7,411 nucleotides of DNA from Actinomycetes bacterium (lineage in GTDB: Bacteria > Actinomycetota > Actinomycetes > Actinomycetales > Microbacteriaceae): contig JAEYUT010000224.1 in assembly GCA_023432305.1 (NCBI GenBank), forward strand, positions 1 to 7,411, given 5' to 3'. A program made the position numbers and the translations under genes. Below are positions 1-7,090 of the stretch, one piece after another (positions within the stretch are counted from its first letter, which is position 1; every line of letters begins with the position of its first letter). The notes under the pieces were generated by a model. That model was not told the origin of the DNA and ran no database searches. It was given only the letters and a program-made list of their open reading frames with translations.

Positions 1-43
1 CGCACGGGCTCTGCTGCTGCCTGCGACCGCGTAGCCGCGACGG

Positions 44-928
44 TCAGGCGCGGTCCGCGCGCTTCTGTGCGCGCCGCGCCTGACGGATCTTGAGCGGCAG
101 GTTCGTGTCGCTCTCGAGCGGCACCCGGGTGGCGTGCTCCTGGCTGAGGTGCTCGCGCGCGAACGCCACGGTCTGCTCGAGACGCTCGATGCGCACCGCC
201 TCATCCTTCTCCTTGCGCAGGCTCACCTCGGCGACGACGTTGCCCTGCCACCCGATCTCGGCCAGATGCTGCAGCGTCTCGGCGACCGGCTGCGTGCCCT
301 CGCCGGGCAGCAGGTGCTCGTCGAGCACCGCGCCATCTTCGGCCGATGTGGCCCCGTCGCACAGGTGGATGTGCCGCAGCCGCGGGCCCATCGCCTTCGC
401 GATCTCAAGAGCGTCAAGACCCGACAGCGACGCGTGCGAGAAGTCGAGCGTCATCGCATCGACATCCATGTCGAGCGGATCCGGGCTCGGCGCGTACGCC
501 TGCATCGCCCTGCCGCGCACCGTCCAGGGGAACATGTTCTCCACCGCCACCTCGACGCCGGAGTTCGCCGCCGTCGAGCGCACGATCCGCTCGAAGTTCT
601 GCGCGTAGCCGGACTGCCAGCGGAACGGCGGATGGACGACCACCGAATCCGCGCCGACCGCAGCCGCCAGCTCGCCCGACTTCTCGAGCTTCACCTGCGG
701 GTCCCGGCCCCACACGAATGTCGTCAGCAGAAGCACGGGAGCGTGGATCGATGCGATCGGCAGATCGTAGCGAGCGCTGATCTCGAGCAGCTTCTCGGCA
801 TCCTGGGTGACCGGATCGTTCGTCACCATGATCTCCATCGAGTCGAAGCCAGCGAGCCGAGCGATGCGGAACGCGTGCTCGACAGCGAACGGATAGACGC
901 ACGTTGTGCTCATGCCGACGGAGATCAC
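44..928 (-). CDS. Sugar phosphate isomerase/epimerase-like TIM-barrel protein (AP endonuclease family 2 fold)
   Basis: The 294-residue protein has the pattern of the xylose isomerase-like/AP endonuclease 2 TIM-barrel family, cytosolic enzymes that use a divalent metal to isomerise or epimerise sugars. Visible barrel-strand motifs are SIHAP (about 60-64), VVHPPF (97-102), VAVENM (127-132), LDFSH (161-165), HIHLCDG (186-192) and VAEVS (232-236). By family analogy E130, D162, H188 and E234 are the likely metal and active-site residues. The last 30 or so residues (after about 264) are a basic tail outside the barrel. The substrate cannot be read from the sequence; the gene is divergent from otsAB, but that alone does not prove a role in trehalose metabolism. 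The start chosen is GTG at 928, because an in-frame stop lies just upstream (TAG, 940-938) and a -10-like hexamer sits 6 bases before it. The alternative is ATG at 913, which removes five residues. The fold is fairly sure, the function is not. Confidence 0.85.
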   Translation of the reverse strand: MISVGMSTTCVYPFAVEHAFRIARLAGFDSMEIMVTNDPVTQDAEKLLEISARYDLPIASIHAPVLLLTTFVWGRDPQVKLEKSGELAAAVGADSVVVHPPFRWQSGYAQNFERIVRSTAANSGVEVAVENMFPWTVRGRAMQAYAPSPDPLDMDVDAMTLDFSHASLSGLDALEIAKAMGPRLRHIHLCDGATSAEDGAVLDEHLLPGEGTQPVAETLQHLAEIGWQGNVVAEVSLRKEKDEAVRIERLEQTVAFAREHLSQEHATRVPLESDTNLPLKIRQARRAQKRADRA

Positions 929-934
929 ATCTCC

Positions 935-940
935 ACGCTA
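935..940 (-). promoter_or_regulatory. Probable -10 element for a leaderless isomerase mRNA
   Basis: On the minus strand TAGCGT (940 to 935) matches the actinobacterial TANNNT -10 pattern and is followed by six bases, GGAGAT, and then the GTG at 928. Transcription would begin at or next to the start codon, giving a leaderless message. The GGAG inside this spacer is only two bases from GTG, too close to be a normal Shine-Dalgarno site. I could not find a convincing -35 box. A short hexamer match in GC-rich DNA can occur by chance. Confidence 0.4.
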
Positions 941-1029
941 GTCACCCGCCCACCCTCGCGCACGAAGTCACAGGATTCGTCCAAAAGCAAGCCCCCGGAA
1001 CCGATCCAGCGCGTGAGGAATCGTCTGTG

Positions 1030-1035
1030 TACGGT
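1030..1035 (+). promoter_or_regulatory. Probable -10 element for a leaderless otsA mRNA
   Basis: TACGGT fits TANNNT and lies exactly seven bases before the otsA ATG at 1043, so the first base of the start codon is the expected transcription start. The purine run GGAAGG (1036-1041) ends one base before ATG, too close to act as a usual ribosome binding site. No clear -35 hexamer is seen about 17 bases upstream. The divergent isomerase promoter lies about 90 bp away in the same spacer (929-1042). Confidence 0.45.
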
Positions 1036-1042
1036 GGAAGGC

Positions 1043-2467
1043 ATGGCCGACGAGACCTACAGCTTCGTCGTCGTGTCCAACCGACTCCCGGTCGACCGCG
1101 TCGTCGACAGCGATGGCAGCTCCGGCTGGAAGCCGTCGCCCGGGGGTCTCGTCACGGCGCTCGAACCCGTCATGCGAGAAGCCGATGGCGCCTGGGTGGG
1201 ATGGGCCGGGCAGCCGGACCTCGAGATCGAGCCGTTCGATCTCGACGGCATCCGCCTCATCCCCGTGCCGCTGTCCGAGTGCGATGTGGAGCTCTACTAC
1301 GAGGGGTTCAGCAACGACACGCTGTGGCCGCTCTACCACGACGTCATCGCCTCGCCCAGCTACCACCGCGTGTGGTGGGAGCGCTACGTGCAGGTGAACC
1401 GCCGCTTTGCGAACGCGGCGTCGGCGGCCGCCGAGACCGGCGCCACCGTGTGGGTGCACGACTACCAGCTGCAGCTCGTGCCCGCGATGCTGCGCGAGGA
1501 CCGCCCCGACCTCACCATCGGATTCTTCAACCACATCCCGTTCCCCGCGTACGGCATCTTCTCGCAGCTGCCGTGGCGCACCCGCATCCTCGACGGGCTG
1601 CTCGGCGCCGACGTCATCGGGTTCCAGCGGGCGATGGATGCGAGCAACTTCCAGCAGGCCGTGCGCCGTCTCAAGGGGCATGCCACCAAGGGCTCTCTCA
1701 TCGAGGTGCCGGAGACGAACGCCTCGCCGCACCGTCGCGTGATCGCGAAGGCGTTCCCCATCTCGATCGACGTCGCCGGCTTCGAGGAGCTCGTGAACCG
1801 TCCCGAGGTTCAGGAGCGGGCGAAGCAGATCCGCAGCGACCTCGGCGACCCGACGACGGTGCTGCTCGGGGTCGACCGCCTCGACTACACGAAGGGGATC
1901 GGGCACCGGCTGAAGGCCTTCGGCGAGCTGCTGGAGGAGCACCGTCTCTCCGTCGAGGATGTCACCCTCGTGCAGATCGCGACCCCCTCCCGCGAGCGCG
2001 TGGAGAGCTACCGCCAGCTGCGTGATGAGATCGAGCTGAGCGTCGGGCGCATCAACGGCGACTACGGCACCATCAGCAAGCCGGCCGTGCGATACCTGCA
2101 TCACGGCTACCCGCGCGAGGAGATGGCCGCGCTCTACCTCGCCGCCGATGTGATGCTCGTGACCGCCCTCCGCGACGGCATGAACCTCGTGGCGAAGGAG
2201 TATGTCGCGGCGCGCATCGACGAGGACGGCGTGCTCGTGCTCTCGGAGTTCACGGGCGCCTCCGATGAGCTGAAGACCGCGCTGCAGGTGAACCCGCACG
2301 ACATCGACGGCCTCAAGGACGCCATCATGCGCGCCATCCAGATGCCGCGAAGCGAACGTCGGCGTCGGATGCGCGCCATGCGCCGCCGGGTGCGGGAGTA
2401 TGACGTCGGCCGCTGGTCTGCGCTGTTCCTCTCCGCCCTGGACGACGTGAGGTCGGCGCGTTCATGA
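1043..2467 (+). CDS. otsA: Alpha,alpha-trehalose-6-phosphate synthase (GT20)
   Basis: OtsA is a cytosolic retaining glycosyltransferase that joins UDP-glucose to glucose-6-phosphate to give trehalose-6-phosphate. The 474 residues match the usual single-domain bacterial length. Family motifs appear in order: VVSNRLPVDR near the N-terminus (R14), a GGL loop after SGWKPSPGG, WVHDYQL with D140, NHIPFP with H164, VDRLDYTKGI with R279 and K284, and DGMNLVAKE with D378 and E386. These correspond to the glucose-6-phosphate and UDP-glucose contacts known from E. coli OtsA (R9, D130, H154, R262, K267, D361, E369), so the enzyme looks fully active. The frame stays open upstream to 134, but that stretch is antisense to the isomerase gene and shows no family similarity. 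ATG 1043 fits both the family N-terminus and the promoter spacing. The stop overlaps the otsB start (ATGA), indicating co-transcription and translational coupling. Confidence 0.97.
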   Translation: MADETYSFVVVSNRLPVDRVVDSDGSSGWKPSPGGLVTALEPVMREADGAWVGWAGQPDLEIEPFDLDGIRLIPVPLSECDVELYYEGFSNDTLWPLYHDVIASPSYHRVWWERYVQVNRRFANAASAAAETGATVWVHDYQLQLVPAMLREDRPDLTIGFFNHIPFPAYGIFSQLPWRTRILDGLLGADVIGFQRAMDASNFQQAVRRLKGHATKGSLIEVPETNASPHRRVIAKAFPISIDVAGFEELVNRPEVQERAKQIRSDLGDPTTVLLGVDRLDYTKGIGHRLKAFGELLEEHRLSVEDVTLVQIATPSRERVESYRQLRDEIELSVGRINGDYGTISKPAVRYLHHGYPREEMAALYLAADVMLVTALRDGMNLVAKEYVAARIDEDGVLVLSEFTGASDELKTALQVNPHDIDGLKDAIMRAIQMPRSERRRRMRAMRRRVREYDVGRWSALFLSALDDVRSARS

Positions 2468-3252
2468 CCGACCCGCTCCCCGAGGATCTGGTCGAGGAGC
2501 TCCGCCGGATGGCGGGCGTGCGACGGCTTCTCGTCGCCCTCGATTTCGACGGCACCCTGGCACCCGAAGTCGACCGTCCCGAGAGGGCCCGTGCACTGCC
2601 GGAAGCGCGACGGGCGGTGCTGCGCCTGCTCGAGATGCCGCGCACGCGCGTCGCGCTCGTCTCCGGTCGCGCCCTCGCCTCGCTCATCGAGGTCGCTGAT
2701 CTGCCCGATGAGGCGCTGCTCGTCGGCTCGCACGGCATCGAGCTGCGACTCGACGACCCGCGCGCTCGGGTCAACCTCGACACCGCGGAGCTCGAGCTGG
2801 TGGACGTGCTGCAGGAGGTGCTCAGCCAGGTCGCCGACTCCATCGACGACGTCTGGCTCGAAGCGAAACCCGCCGGATTCGCTCTGCACACGCGGCTCGC
2901 GACCGAGGCCGACTCCCGACTCGCGCACCTCGTGGCGCTGCGTGAGGCGCAGGCCGAGATCGACGACCTCACCATCCGCACAGGCAAGAACGTGCTCGAG
3001 TTCGCCGTGAGATCCACGACCAAGGGCGAGGCGGTCGAGCATCTGCGCAGGTACACCGCCGCCGACGCCGTCTTCTACGCCGGCGACGACGTCACCGACG
3101 AGGATGCGTTCGCGGCGCTCCAGCCGCACGACATGGGGCTCAAGTCGGGTGACGGCGAGACCCTCGCCGGGTTCCGGGTCGCCGGGCCCGACGAGGTCGC
3201 GCGCACCCTCACCGTGCTCGCCGACCTCCGCGCCGCGCACCTGGGCCTCTGA
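2464..3252 (+). CDS. otsB: Trehalose-6-phosphate phosphatase (HAD superfamily)
   Basis: OtsB removes phosphate from trehalose-6-phosphate, releasing trehalose, a compatible solute and stress protectant, and prevents build-up of the phosphorylated intermediate. The 262-residue length is typical. HAD motif I is LDFDGTLAP with nucleophile D27 and acid/base D29. Motif II lies in VALVSGR. The trehalose phosphatase-type SHGIEL follows at roughly residues 91-96. Motif IV is [10 protein letters not shown] (207 onward), with D208, D209 and D212 placed to bind magnesium. The cap domain lies between. The ATG overlaps the otsA stop by four bases with only a weak purine stretch before it, so translation is probably coupled to otsA. 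All catalytic residues are present. Confidence 0.95.
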   Translation: MTDPLPEDLVEELRRMAGVRRLLVALDFDGTLAPEVDRPERARALPEARRAVLRLLEMPRTRVALVSGRALASLIEVADLPDEALLVGSHGIELRLDDPRARVNLDTAELELVDVLQEVLSQVADSIDDVWLEAKPAGFALHTRLATEADSRLAHLVALREAQAEIDDLTIRTGKNVLEFAVRSTTKGEAVEHLRRYTAADAVFYAGDDVTDEDAFAALQPHDMGLKSGDGETLAGFRVAGPDEVARTLTVLADLRAAHLGL

Positions 3253-3283
3253 CGCGCCGTCATCCCGAACATCCGCGCGGGGG

Positions 3284-3289
3284 TAACCT
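3284..3289 (+). promoter_or_regulatory. Probable -10 element for a leaderless ilvD mRNA
   Basis: TAACCT fits TANNNT and ends seven bases before the ilvD ATG at 3297, the same spacing as at otsA. There is no Shine-Dalgarno sequence in the intervening CATACGC. This gives ilvD its own promoter although it lies only 44 bp behind otsB with no obvious terminator between them; read-through from otsAB remains possible. No good -35 box is seen about 17-18 bases upstream. Confidence 0.5.
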
Positions 3290-3296
3290 CATACGC

Positions 3297-5021
3297 ATGG
3301 CGGAAAGCACTACCTCGGGCTCGAACGCGCCCATCGACCACAAGCCCCGCTCTCGCACCGTCACCGACGGCATCGAGGCGACCACGTCCCGCGGCATGCT
3401 GCGTGCCGTCGGCATGGGCGATGCCGACTGGAACAAGTCGCAGATCGGCATCGCGAGCTCGTGGAACGAGATCACCCCCTGCAACCTGTCGCTGTCGCGT
3501 CTCGCGCAGGCGGCGAAGGAGGGCGTGCACGCGGGAGGCGGCTACCCGCTGCAGTTCGGAACCGTGTCGGTCTCGGACGGCATCTCGATGGGCCACGAGG
3601 GCATGCACTTCTCGCTCGTCTCGCGCGAGGTCATCGCCGACAGCGTCGAAACCGTCATGCAGGCCGAGCGCCTCGACGGCTCGGTGCTGCTCGCCGGCTG
3701 CGACAAGTCGATCCCGGGCATGCTCATGGCTGCCGCGCGTCTCGACCTCGCCTCCGTCTTCCTCTACGCCGGATCGATCGCGCCCGGCTGGGTGCGCCTG
3801 TCCGACGGCACCGAGAAGGACATCACGATCATCGACTCCTTCGAGGCGGTCGGCGGTGTCAAGGCGGGCATCATGTCCGAAGAGGACGCCCACGCGATCG
3901 AGTGCGCCTTCGCCCCCGGTGAGGGTGCCTGCGGCGGCATGTACACCGCGAACACGATGGCGTCGGTCGCGGAGGCGCTCGGACTCTCGATCCCCGGATC
4001 CGCGTCGCCGCCCAGCTACGACCGCCGTCGCGACTACTACGCGCACCGCTCCGGCGAGGCCGTCGTCGAGCTGCTGCGCAAGGGCATCACCGCGCGCCAG
4101 ATCCTCACCAAGAAGGCGTTCGAGAACGCGATCGCGGTCGGCATGGCGCTCGGCGGCTCGACCAACATCGTCCTGCACCTGCTCGCGATCGCGCACGAGG
4201 CCGAGGTCGACCTCACCCTCGAGGACTTCAACCGCATCGGCGCGAAGGTGCCCCACATCGGCGACCTCAAGCCCTTCGGGCGCTACGTCATGAACGACGT
4301 CGACCGCCGCGGCGGCCTCCCCGTGCTCATGAAGGCGCTCCTCGACGCGGGTCTCATGCACGGCGACGCGCTCACCGTCACGGGCAAGACGCTCGCCGAG
4401 AACCTCGCCGACATCGGGTCCATCCCGCCGCTCGACGGCGACGTGCTGCGCACGCTCGACAACCCCATTCACGAGACCGGCGGCCTCACGATCCTCCACG
4501 GCACGATGGCGCCGGAGGGCGCGGTCGTGAAGACGGCCGGCTTCGACGCCGCCACCTTCGAGGGCCCCGCGCGCGTGTTCGACCGCGAGCGCGCCGCGAT
4601 GGACGCCCTCACCGAGGGTCAGATCCAGAAGGGCGATGTCGTCGTCATCCGCTACGAGGGCCCCAAGGGCGGCCCCGGCATGCGCGAGATGCTCGCCATC
4701 ACCGCGGCCATCAAGGGCGCGGGCCTCGGCAAGGACGTGCTGCTGCTCACCGACGGCCGCTTCTCGGGCGGCACGACCGGACTCTGCATCGGCCACATCG
4801 CGCCCGAGGCTGTCGACGCCGGACCGATCGCGTTCGTGAAGGACGGCGACCGCATCCGCGTCGACATCGCCGCGCGCTCCATCGAGCTGCTCGTCGACGA
4901 GGCGGAGCTCGCCGCACGTCGCGAAGGCTGGGAGCCGCTCCCGCCGCGCTACACGCGCGGTGTGCTCGCGAAGTACTCCAAGCTCGTCCGCTCGGCCGCC
5001 GAAGGCGCCGTCACGGGCTGA
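3297..5021 (+). CDS. ilvD: Dihydroxy-acid dehydratase
   Basis: IlvD dehydrates 2,3-dihydroxy-isovalerate and 2,3-dihydroxy-3-methylvalerate to the 2-keto acids that lead to valine, leucine and isoleucine (and pantothenate). The 574-residue protein is the normal length for the IlvD/Edd family. Three cysteines expected to hold the Fe-S cluster are visible: C62 in NEITPCN, C135 in GCDKSIPG (signature 1) and C212 in [12 protein letters not shown]. The acidic motif [13 protein letters not shown], tied to magnesium binding and substrate, lies between the first two. The C-terminal signature [13 protein letters not shown] contains S490, the position of the proposed catalytic serine base in the Mycobacterium tuberculosis enzyme. 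The first 20 or so residues are a non-conserved polar tail. The start at 3297 is supported by the promoter spacing. It lies upstream of ilvBN, in the same direction, but is separated from it by a strong hairpin, so it is probably regulated apart from ilvBN. Confidence 0.98.
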   Translation: MAESTTSGSNAPIDHKPRSRTVTDGIEATTSRGMLRAVGMGDADWNKSQIGIASSWNEITPCNLSLSRLAQAAKEGVHAGGGYPLQFGTVSVSDGISMGHEGMHFSLVSREVIADSVETVMQAERLDGSVLLAGCDKSIPGMLMAAARLDLASVFLYAGSIAPGWVRLSDGTEKDITIIDSFEAVGGVKAGIMSEEDAHAIECAFAPGEGACGGMYTANTMASVAEALGLSIPGSASPPSYDRRRDYYAHRSGEAVVELLRKGITARQILTKKAFENAIAVGMALGGSTNIVLHLLAIAHEAEVDLTLEDFNRIGAKVPHIGDLKPFGRYVMNDVDRRGGLPVLMKALLDAGLMHGDALTVTGKTLAENLADIGSIPPLDGDVLRTLDNPIHETGGLTILHGTMAPEGAVVKTAGFDAATFEGPARVFDRERAAMDALTEGQIQKGDVVVIRYEGPKGGPGMREMLAITAAIKGAGLGKDVLLLTDGRFSGGTTGLCIGHIAPEAVDAGPIAFVKDGDRIRVDIAARSIELLVDEAELAARREGWEPLPPRYTRGVLAKYSKLVRSAAEGAVTG

Positions 5022-5032
5022 GCCTCAGCACC

Positions 5033-5076
5033 GCGAAGCGGGGGTGTCGGGCTGCAGCTCGGCACCCCCGCTCCGC
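5033..5076 (+). terminator. Long GC-rich hairpin after ilvD, probable terminator without U-tract
   Basis: AGCGGGGGTG (5037-5046) is perfectly complementary to CACCCCCGCT (5063-5072). The pairing continues inward for six more pairs (two of them G-U) to a TGCA loop at 5053-5056, giving a 16-pair uninterrupted stem. Outside it, after an A/C mismatch, three more pairs form (5033-5035 with 5074-5076). The hairpin starts 12 bases after the ilvD stop. No T-run follows, so it is not a classic E. coli-type terminator, but hairpins without U-tracts are common after actinobacterial genes. It may also protect the ilvD mRNA 3' end. Confidence 0.7.
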
Positions 5077-5116
5077 ATCCCTCGGTCGCGGGAACATGAC
5101 GGCATGAATGATCGGA

Positions 5117-5122
5117 TAGCAT
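5117..5122 (+). promoter_or_regulatory. Candidate -10 element of the ilvBN promoter
   Basis: TAGCAT matches the TANNNT pattern, with transcription expected to start near 5129-5131. This would give ilvB a 5' untranslated leader of about 145 nt, in contrast to the leaderless genes upstream. A partial TTGACA-like stretch, ATGACG (5096-5101), lies upstream, but the 15-base spacer is shorter than ideal. The element follows the ilvD hairpin by about 40 bases, a sensible place for a new promoter. Confidence 0.4.
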
Positions 5123-5142
5123 GGGCACCGATAGACACCCGG

Positions 5143-5202
5143 GTGGCACAACCAGTCCTGGCGTGGGCGTCGACCGCGACACCAGCGGTCGTCGGCATCT
5201 GA
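5143..5202 (+). CDS. Possible ilvB leader peptide (19 aa, ends Val-Val-Gly-Ile)
   Basis: A short frame from GTG 5143 to TGA 5202 encodes 19 residues with five branched-chain residues beyond the start (Val-Leu early, Val-Val-Gly-Ile at the very end). It lies inside the predicted ilvB leader RNA, and its last codons form the 3' arm of one hairpin and abut the left arm of the next. Attenuation by leader peptides upstream of ilvB has been proposed for several actinobacteria, which makes the position plausible. Against it: no Shine-Dalgarno site precedes GTG, the branched-chain content is modest and not a tight run, and in-frame ATG 5104 (32 residues) exists upstream of the assumed transcription start. 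Treat as a hypothesis. Confidence 0.3.
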   Translation: MAQPVLAWASTATPAVVGI

Positions 5203-5275
5203 TCAGGGCTCCGGCGTCATTCGCGCGTTCCACGCCCTGGTTCCCACTGACTGCGAATTAGCCGGAAGGTCATCC
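5160..5275 (+). promoter_or_regulatory. Structured ilvB leader with competing hairpins (candidate attenuator)
   Basis: Several exact complementary segments share bases. Hairpin A pairs CGACCGC (5171-5177) with GCGGTCG (5185-5191). Hairpin B pairs CAGGGC (5204-5209) with GCCCTG (5234-5239). The right arm of B can instead pair with upstream RNA: CCACGCC (5230-5236) with GGCGTGG (5160-5166), or ACGCCC (5232-5237) with GGGCGT (5165-5170); it can also pair locally with GGCGT (5213-5217). TCCGGC (5210-5215) can pair with GCCGGA (5261-5266) over the ilvB ribosome binding site. Mutually exclusive pairings of this kind fit attenuation. No strong T-run follows hairpin B, so whether control acts on transcription or on translation is open. 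Confidence 0.4.
5264..5269 (+). promoter_or_regulatory. ilvB ribosome binding site
   Basis: GGAAGG lies six bases before ATG 5276, a good Shine-Dalgarno match and spacing. It decides the ilvB start against the in-frame ATG at 5339. Its 5' half falls in GCCGGA, which is complementary to TCCGGC at 5210-5215. Confidence 0.75.
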
Positions 5276-7084
5276 ATGACATCTTCACCTGCCCCATCCG
5301 CGCCTCCGTCTGCCGCCAAGCGCGACGCGACGCCCGTCATGACGGGATCGGGTCTCGTTCTCGCGAGCCTCGAGAAGCTCGGGATCACCGACGTCTTCGG
5401 CCTCCCGGGCGGCGCGATCATGCCCTTCTACGACGAGCTCATGGCATCGACCGCCATCCGCCACATCCTCGTGCGGCATGAGCAGGGTGCCGGGCACGCC
5501 GCCGAAGGCTACGCGTCCGCGTCGGGCAAGCTCGGCGTCTGCATCGCGACCTCCGGCCCCGGAGCCACCAACCTCGTCACCGCGATCGCCGACGCCTACA
5601 TGGACTCGGTGCCGCTCCTCGCGATCACCGGCCAGGTGTTCTCCACCTCCATGGGAACCGACGCGTTCCAGGAAGTCGACATCGTCGGCATCACCATGCC
5701 GATCACCAAGCACAGCTTCCTCGTGACCGACCCGGCGCAGGTGCCGGCGACCCTCGCGGCGGCGTACCACATCGCCACCACGGGCCGCCCCGGTCCCGTG
5801 CTCGTCGATATCACCAAGGACGCTCAGCAGAAGTCCGCGCCGTTCGTGTGGCCGCCGAAGGTCGAACTCCCCGGATACCGCCCCGTCATGAAGGCGCACG
5901 GCAAGCAGATCCAGGCAGCGGCCGAGATGATCGCCGCGGCCGAGCGTCCCGTGCTCTATGTGGGCGGCGGCGTCATCCGCTCGGGCGCCTCGGCCGAGCT
6001 GCTGAAGCTCGCCGAGCTCACCGGCGCGCCCATCGTCACCACGCTCATGGCGCGCGGCGCATTCCCCGACTCGCACCCGCAGCACCTCGGCATGCCCGGC
6101 ATGCACGGCGCCGTTCCCGCGGTTCTCGCGCTGCAGGAATCCGACCTCATCGTGTCGCTCGGTGCCCGATTCGACGACCGCGTCACCGGCAAGGTCTCCG
6201 AGTTCGCTCCCGACGCCCAGGTCGTGCATGTCGACATCGACCCCGCCGAGATCGGCAAGATCCGCCACGCGGACGTGCCGATCGTGGGCGATGCGCGCGA
6301 GGTCATCATCGACCTCATCGACGCCTTCACCGGCGTCGACGAGAAGTCCGACCTCTCCGACTGGTGGACGCGCCTCAATCAGCTGCGCGCCAACTACCCC
6401 CTCGGCTACACCGAGCCCGACGACGGCCTGCTGTCTCCGCAGCACGTCATCCAGCGCATCGGCGAGCTCTCCGGCCCCGAGGCCGTCTACGCCGCAGGCG
6501 TCGGACAGCACCAGATGTGGTCGGCGCAGTTCATCAAGTACGAGCGCCCGAACGCCTGGCTCAACTCGGGCGGCGCCGGCACCATGGGCTACTCGGTGCC
6601 CGCCGCGATGGGCGCCAAGGTCGCCCAGCCCGACCGCGTCGTGTGGGCGATCGATGGCGACGGCTGCTTCCAGATGACCAATCAGGAGCTCGCCACCTGC
6701 ACGATCAACGACATCCCGATCAAGGTCGCGATCATCAACAACTCGTCGCTCGGCATGGTGCGTCAGTGGCAGGCCCTCGTCTACGAAGGCCGCTACTCGT
6801 TCACCGACCTCAACACGGGCTCGCTCGACGGTGAGAACAAGACGCGGATGGTCCCCGACTTCGTGAAGCTCGCCGACGCCTACGGCGCCCTCGGCATCCG
6901 CGTCACCAAGCCCGAGGAGATCGACCCGGCCATCAAGCTCGCGCTCGAGACCAACGACCGCCCCGTCGTCATCGACTTCGTCGTCAGCCGCGACGCCATG
7001 GTGTGGCCGATGGTCCAGCAGGGGCTCGGCAATTCGCAGATCCAGTACGCCCGCGAACACGCGCCGGCGTGGGAAGAGGAGTAA
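5276..7084 (+). CDS. ilvB: Acetohydroxyacid (acetolactate) synthase, large catalytic subunit
   Basis: IlvB condenses two pyruvates to 2-acetolactate, or pyruvate with 2-ketobutyrate to 2-aceto-2-hydroxybutyrate, the first common step of valine, leucine and isoleucine synthesis. It needs thiamine diphosphate, magnesium and FAD. The 602 residues show the normal three domains: an N-terminal pyrimidine-binding domain with [15 protein letters not shown], where E69 is the cofactor-activating glutamate; a central FAD domain with [21 protein letters not shown] and [11 protein letters not shown]; and a C-terminal diphosphate-binding domain with IDGDG (459-463) through NN (488-489), then LGMVRQW with W498. 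The first 20 or so residues are a Ser/Ala/Pro-rich tail, as often seen in actinobacterial IlvB. The start is set by the Shine-Dalgarno site at 5264-5269. Position F122, in [15 protein letters not shown], aligns with the plant proline (P197 in Arabidopsis) hit in herbicide resistance. It forms an operon with ilvN six bases downstream. Confidence 0.98.
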   Translation: MTSSPAPSAPPSAAKRDATPVMTGSGLVLASLEKLGITDVFGLPGGAIMPFYDELMASTAIRHILVRHEQGAGHAAEGYASASGKLGVCIATSGPGATNLVTAIADAYMDSVPLLAITGQVFSTSMGTDAFQEVDIVGITMPITKHSFLVTDPAQVPATLAAAYHIATTGRPGPVLVDITKDAQQKSAPFVWPPKVELPGYRPVMKAHGKQIQAAAEMIAAAERPVLYVGGGVIRSGASAELLKLAELTGAPIVTTLMARGAFPDSHPQHLGMPGMHGAVPAVLALQESDLIVSLGARFDDRVTGKVSEFAPDAQVVHVDIDPAEIGKIRHADVPIVGDAREVIIDLIDAFTGVDEKSDLSDWWTRLNQLRANYPLGYTEPDDGLLSPQHVIQRIGELSGPEAVYAAGVGQHQMWSAQFIKYERPNAWLNSGGAGTMGYSVPAAMGAKVAQPDRVVWAIDGDGCFQMTNQELATCTINDIPIKVAIINNSSLGMVRQWQALVYEGRYSFTDLNTGSLDGENKTRMVPDFVKLADAYGALGIRVTKPEEIDPAIKLALETNDRPVVIDFVVSRDAMVWPMVQQGLGNSQIQYAREHAPAWEEE

Positions 7085-7090
7085 GAACAC

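Noticed and set aside
25..45. Imperfect hairpin (GACCG/CGGTC with a bulged CG/CG extension) at the end of the isomerase gene
   Set aside because: Stem is short and bulged, overlaps the stop codon and has no T-run; too weak to call a terminator.
134..1042. In-frame extension of otsA upstream to position 134
   Set aside because: This stretch is antisense to the isomerase gene, is Arg/His-rich and resembles no OtsA N-terminus; the conserved VVSNRLP motif sits at the expected distance from ATG 1043.
968..2299. 443-codon open frame on the minus strand across otsA
   Set aside because: Antisense shadow of otsA, which has all its catalytic motifs; the translation shows no domain.
3075..4796. 573-codon open frame on the minus strand across otsB/ilvD
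   Set aside because: Low-complexity, charge-rich translation antisense to ilvD and crossing the otsB-ilvD boundary; no motif, no plausible start signal.
5121..5261. 46-codon frame starting with ATG 5121 in the ilvB leader
   Set aside because: Its ATG lies inside the proposed -10 element, and it has few branched-chain residues and no ribosome binding site.
5135..5275. Open frame running into ilvB from upstream, which might give a longer IlvB
   Set aside because: No ATG or GTG start lies in frame between the upstream stop and ATG 5276, and the ribosome binding site at 5264-5269 is well placed for 5276.
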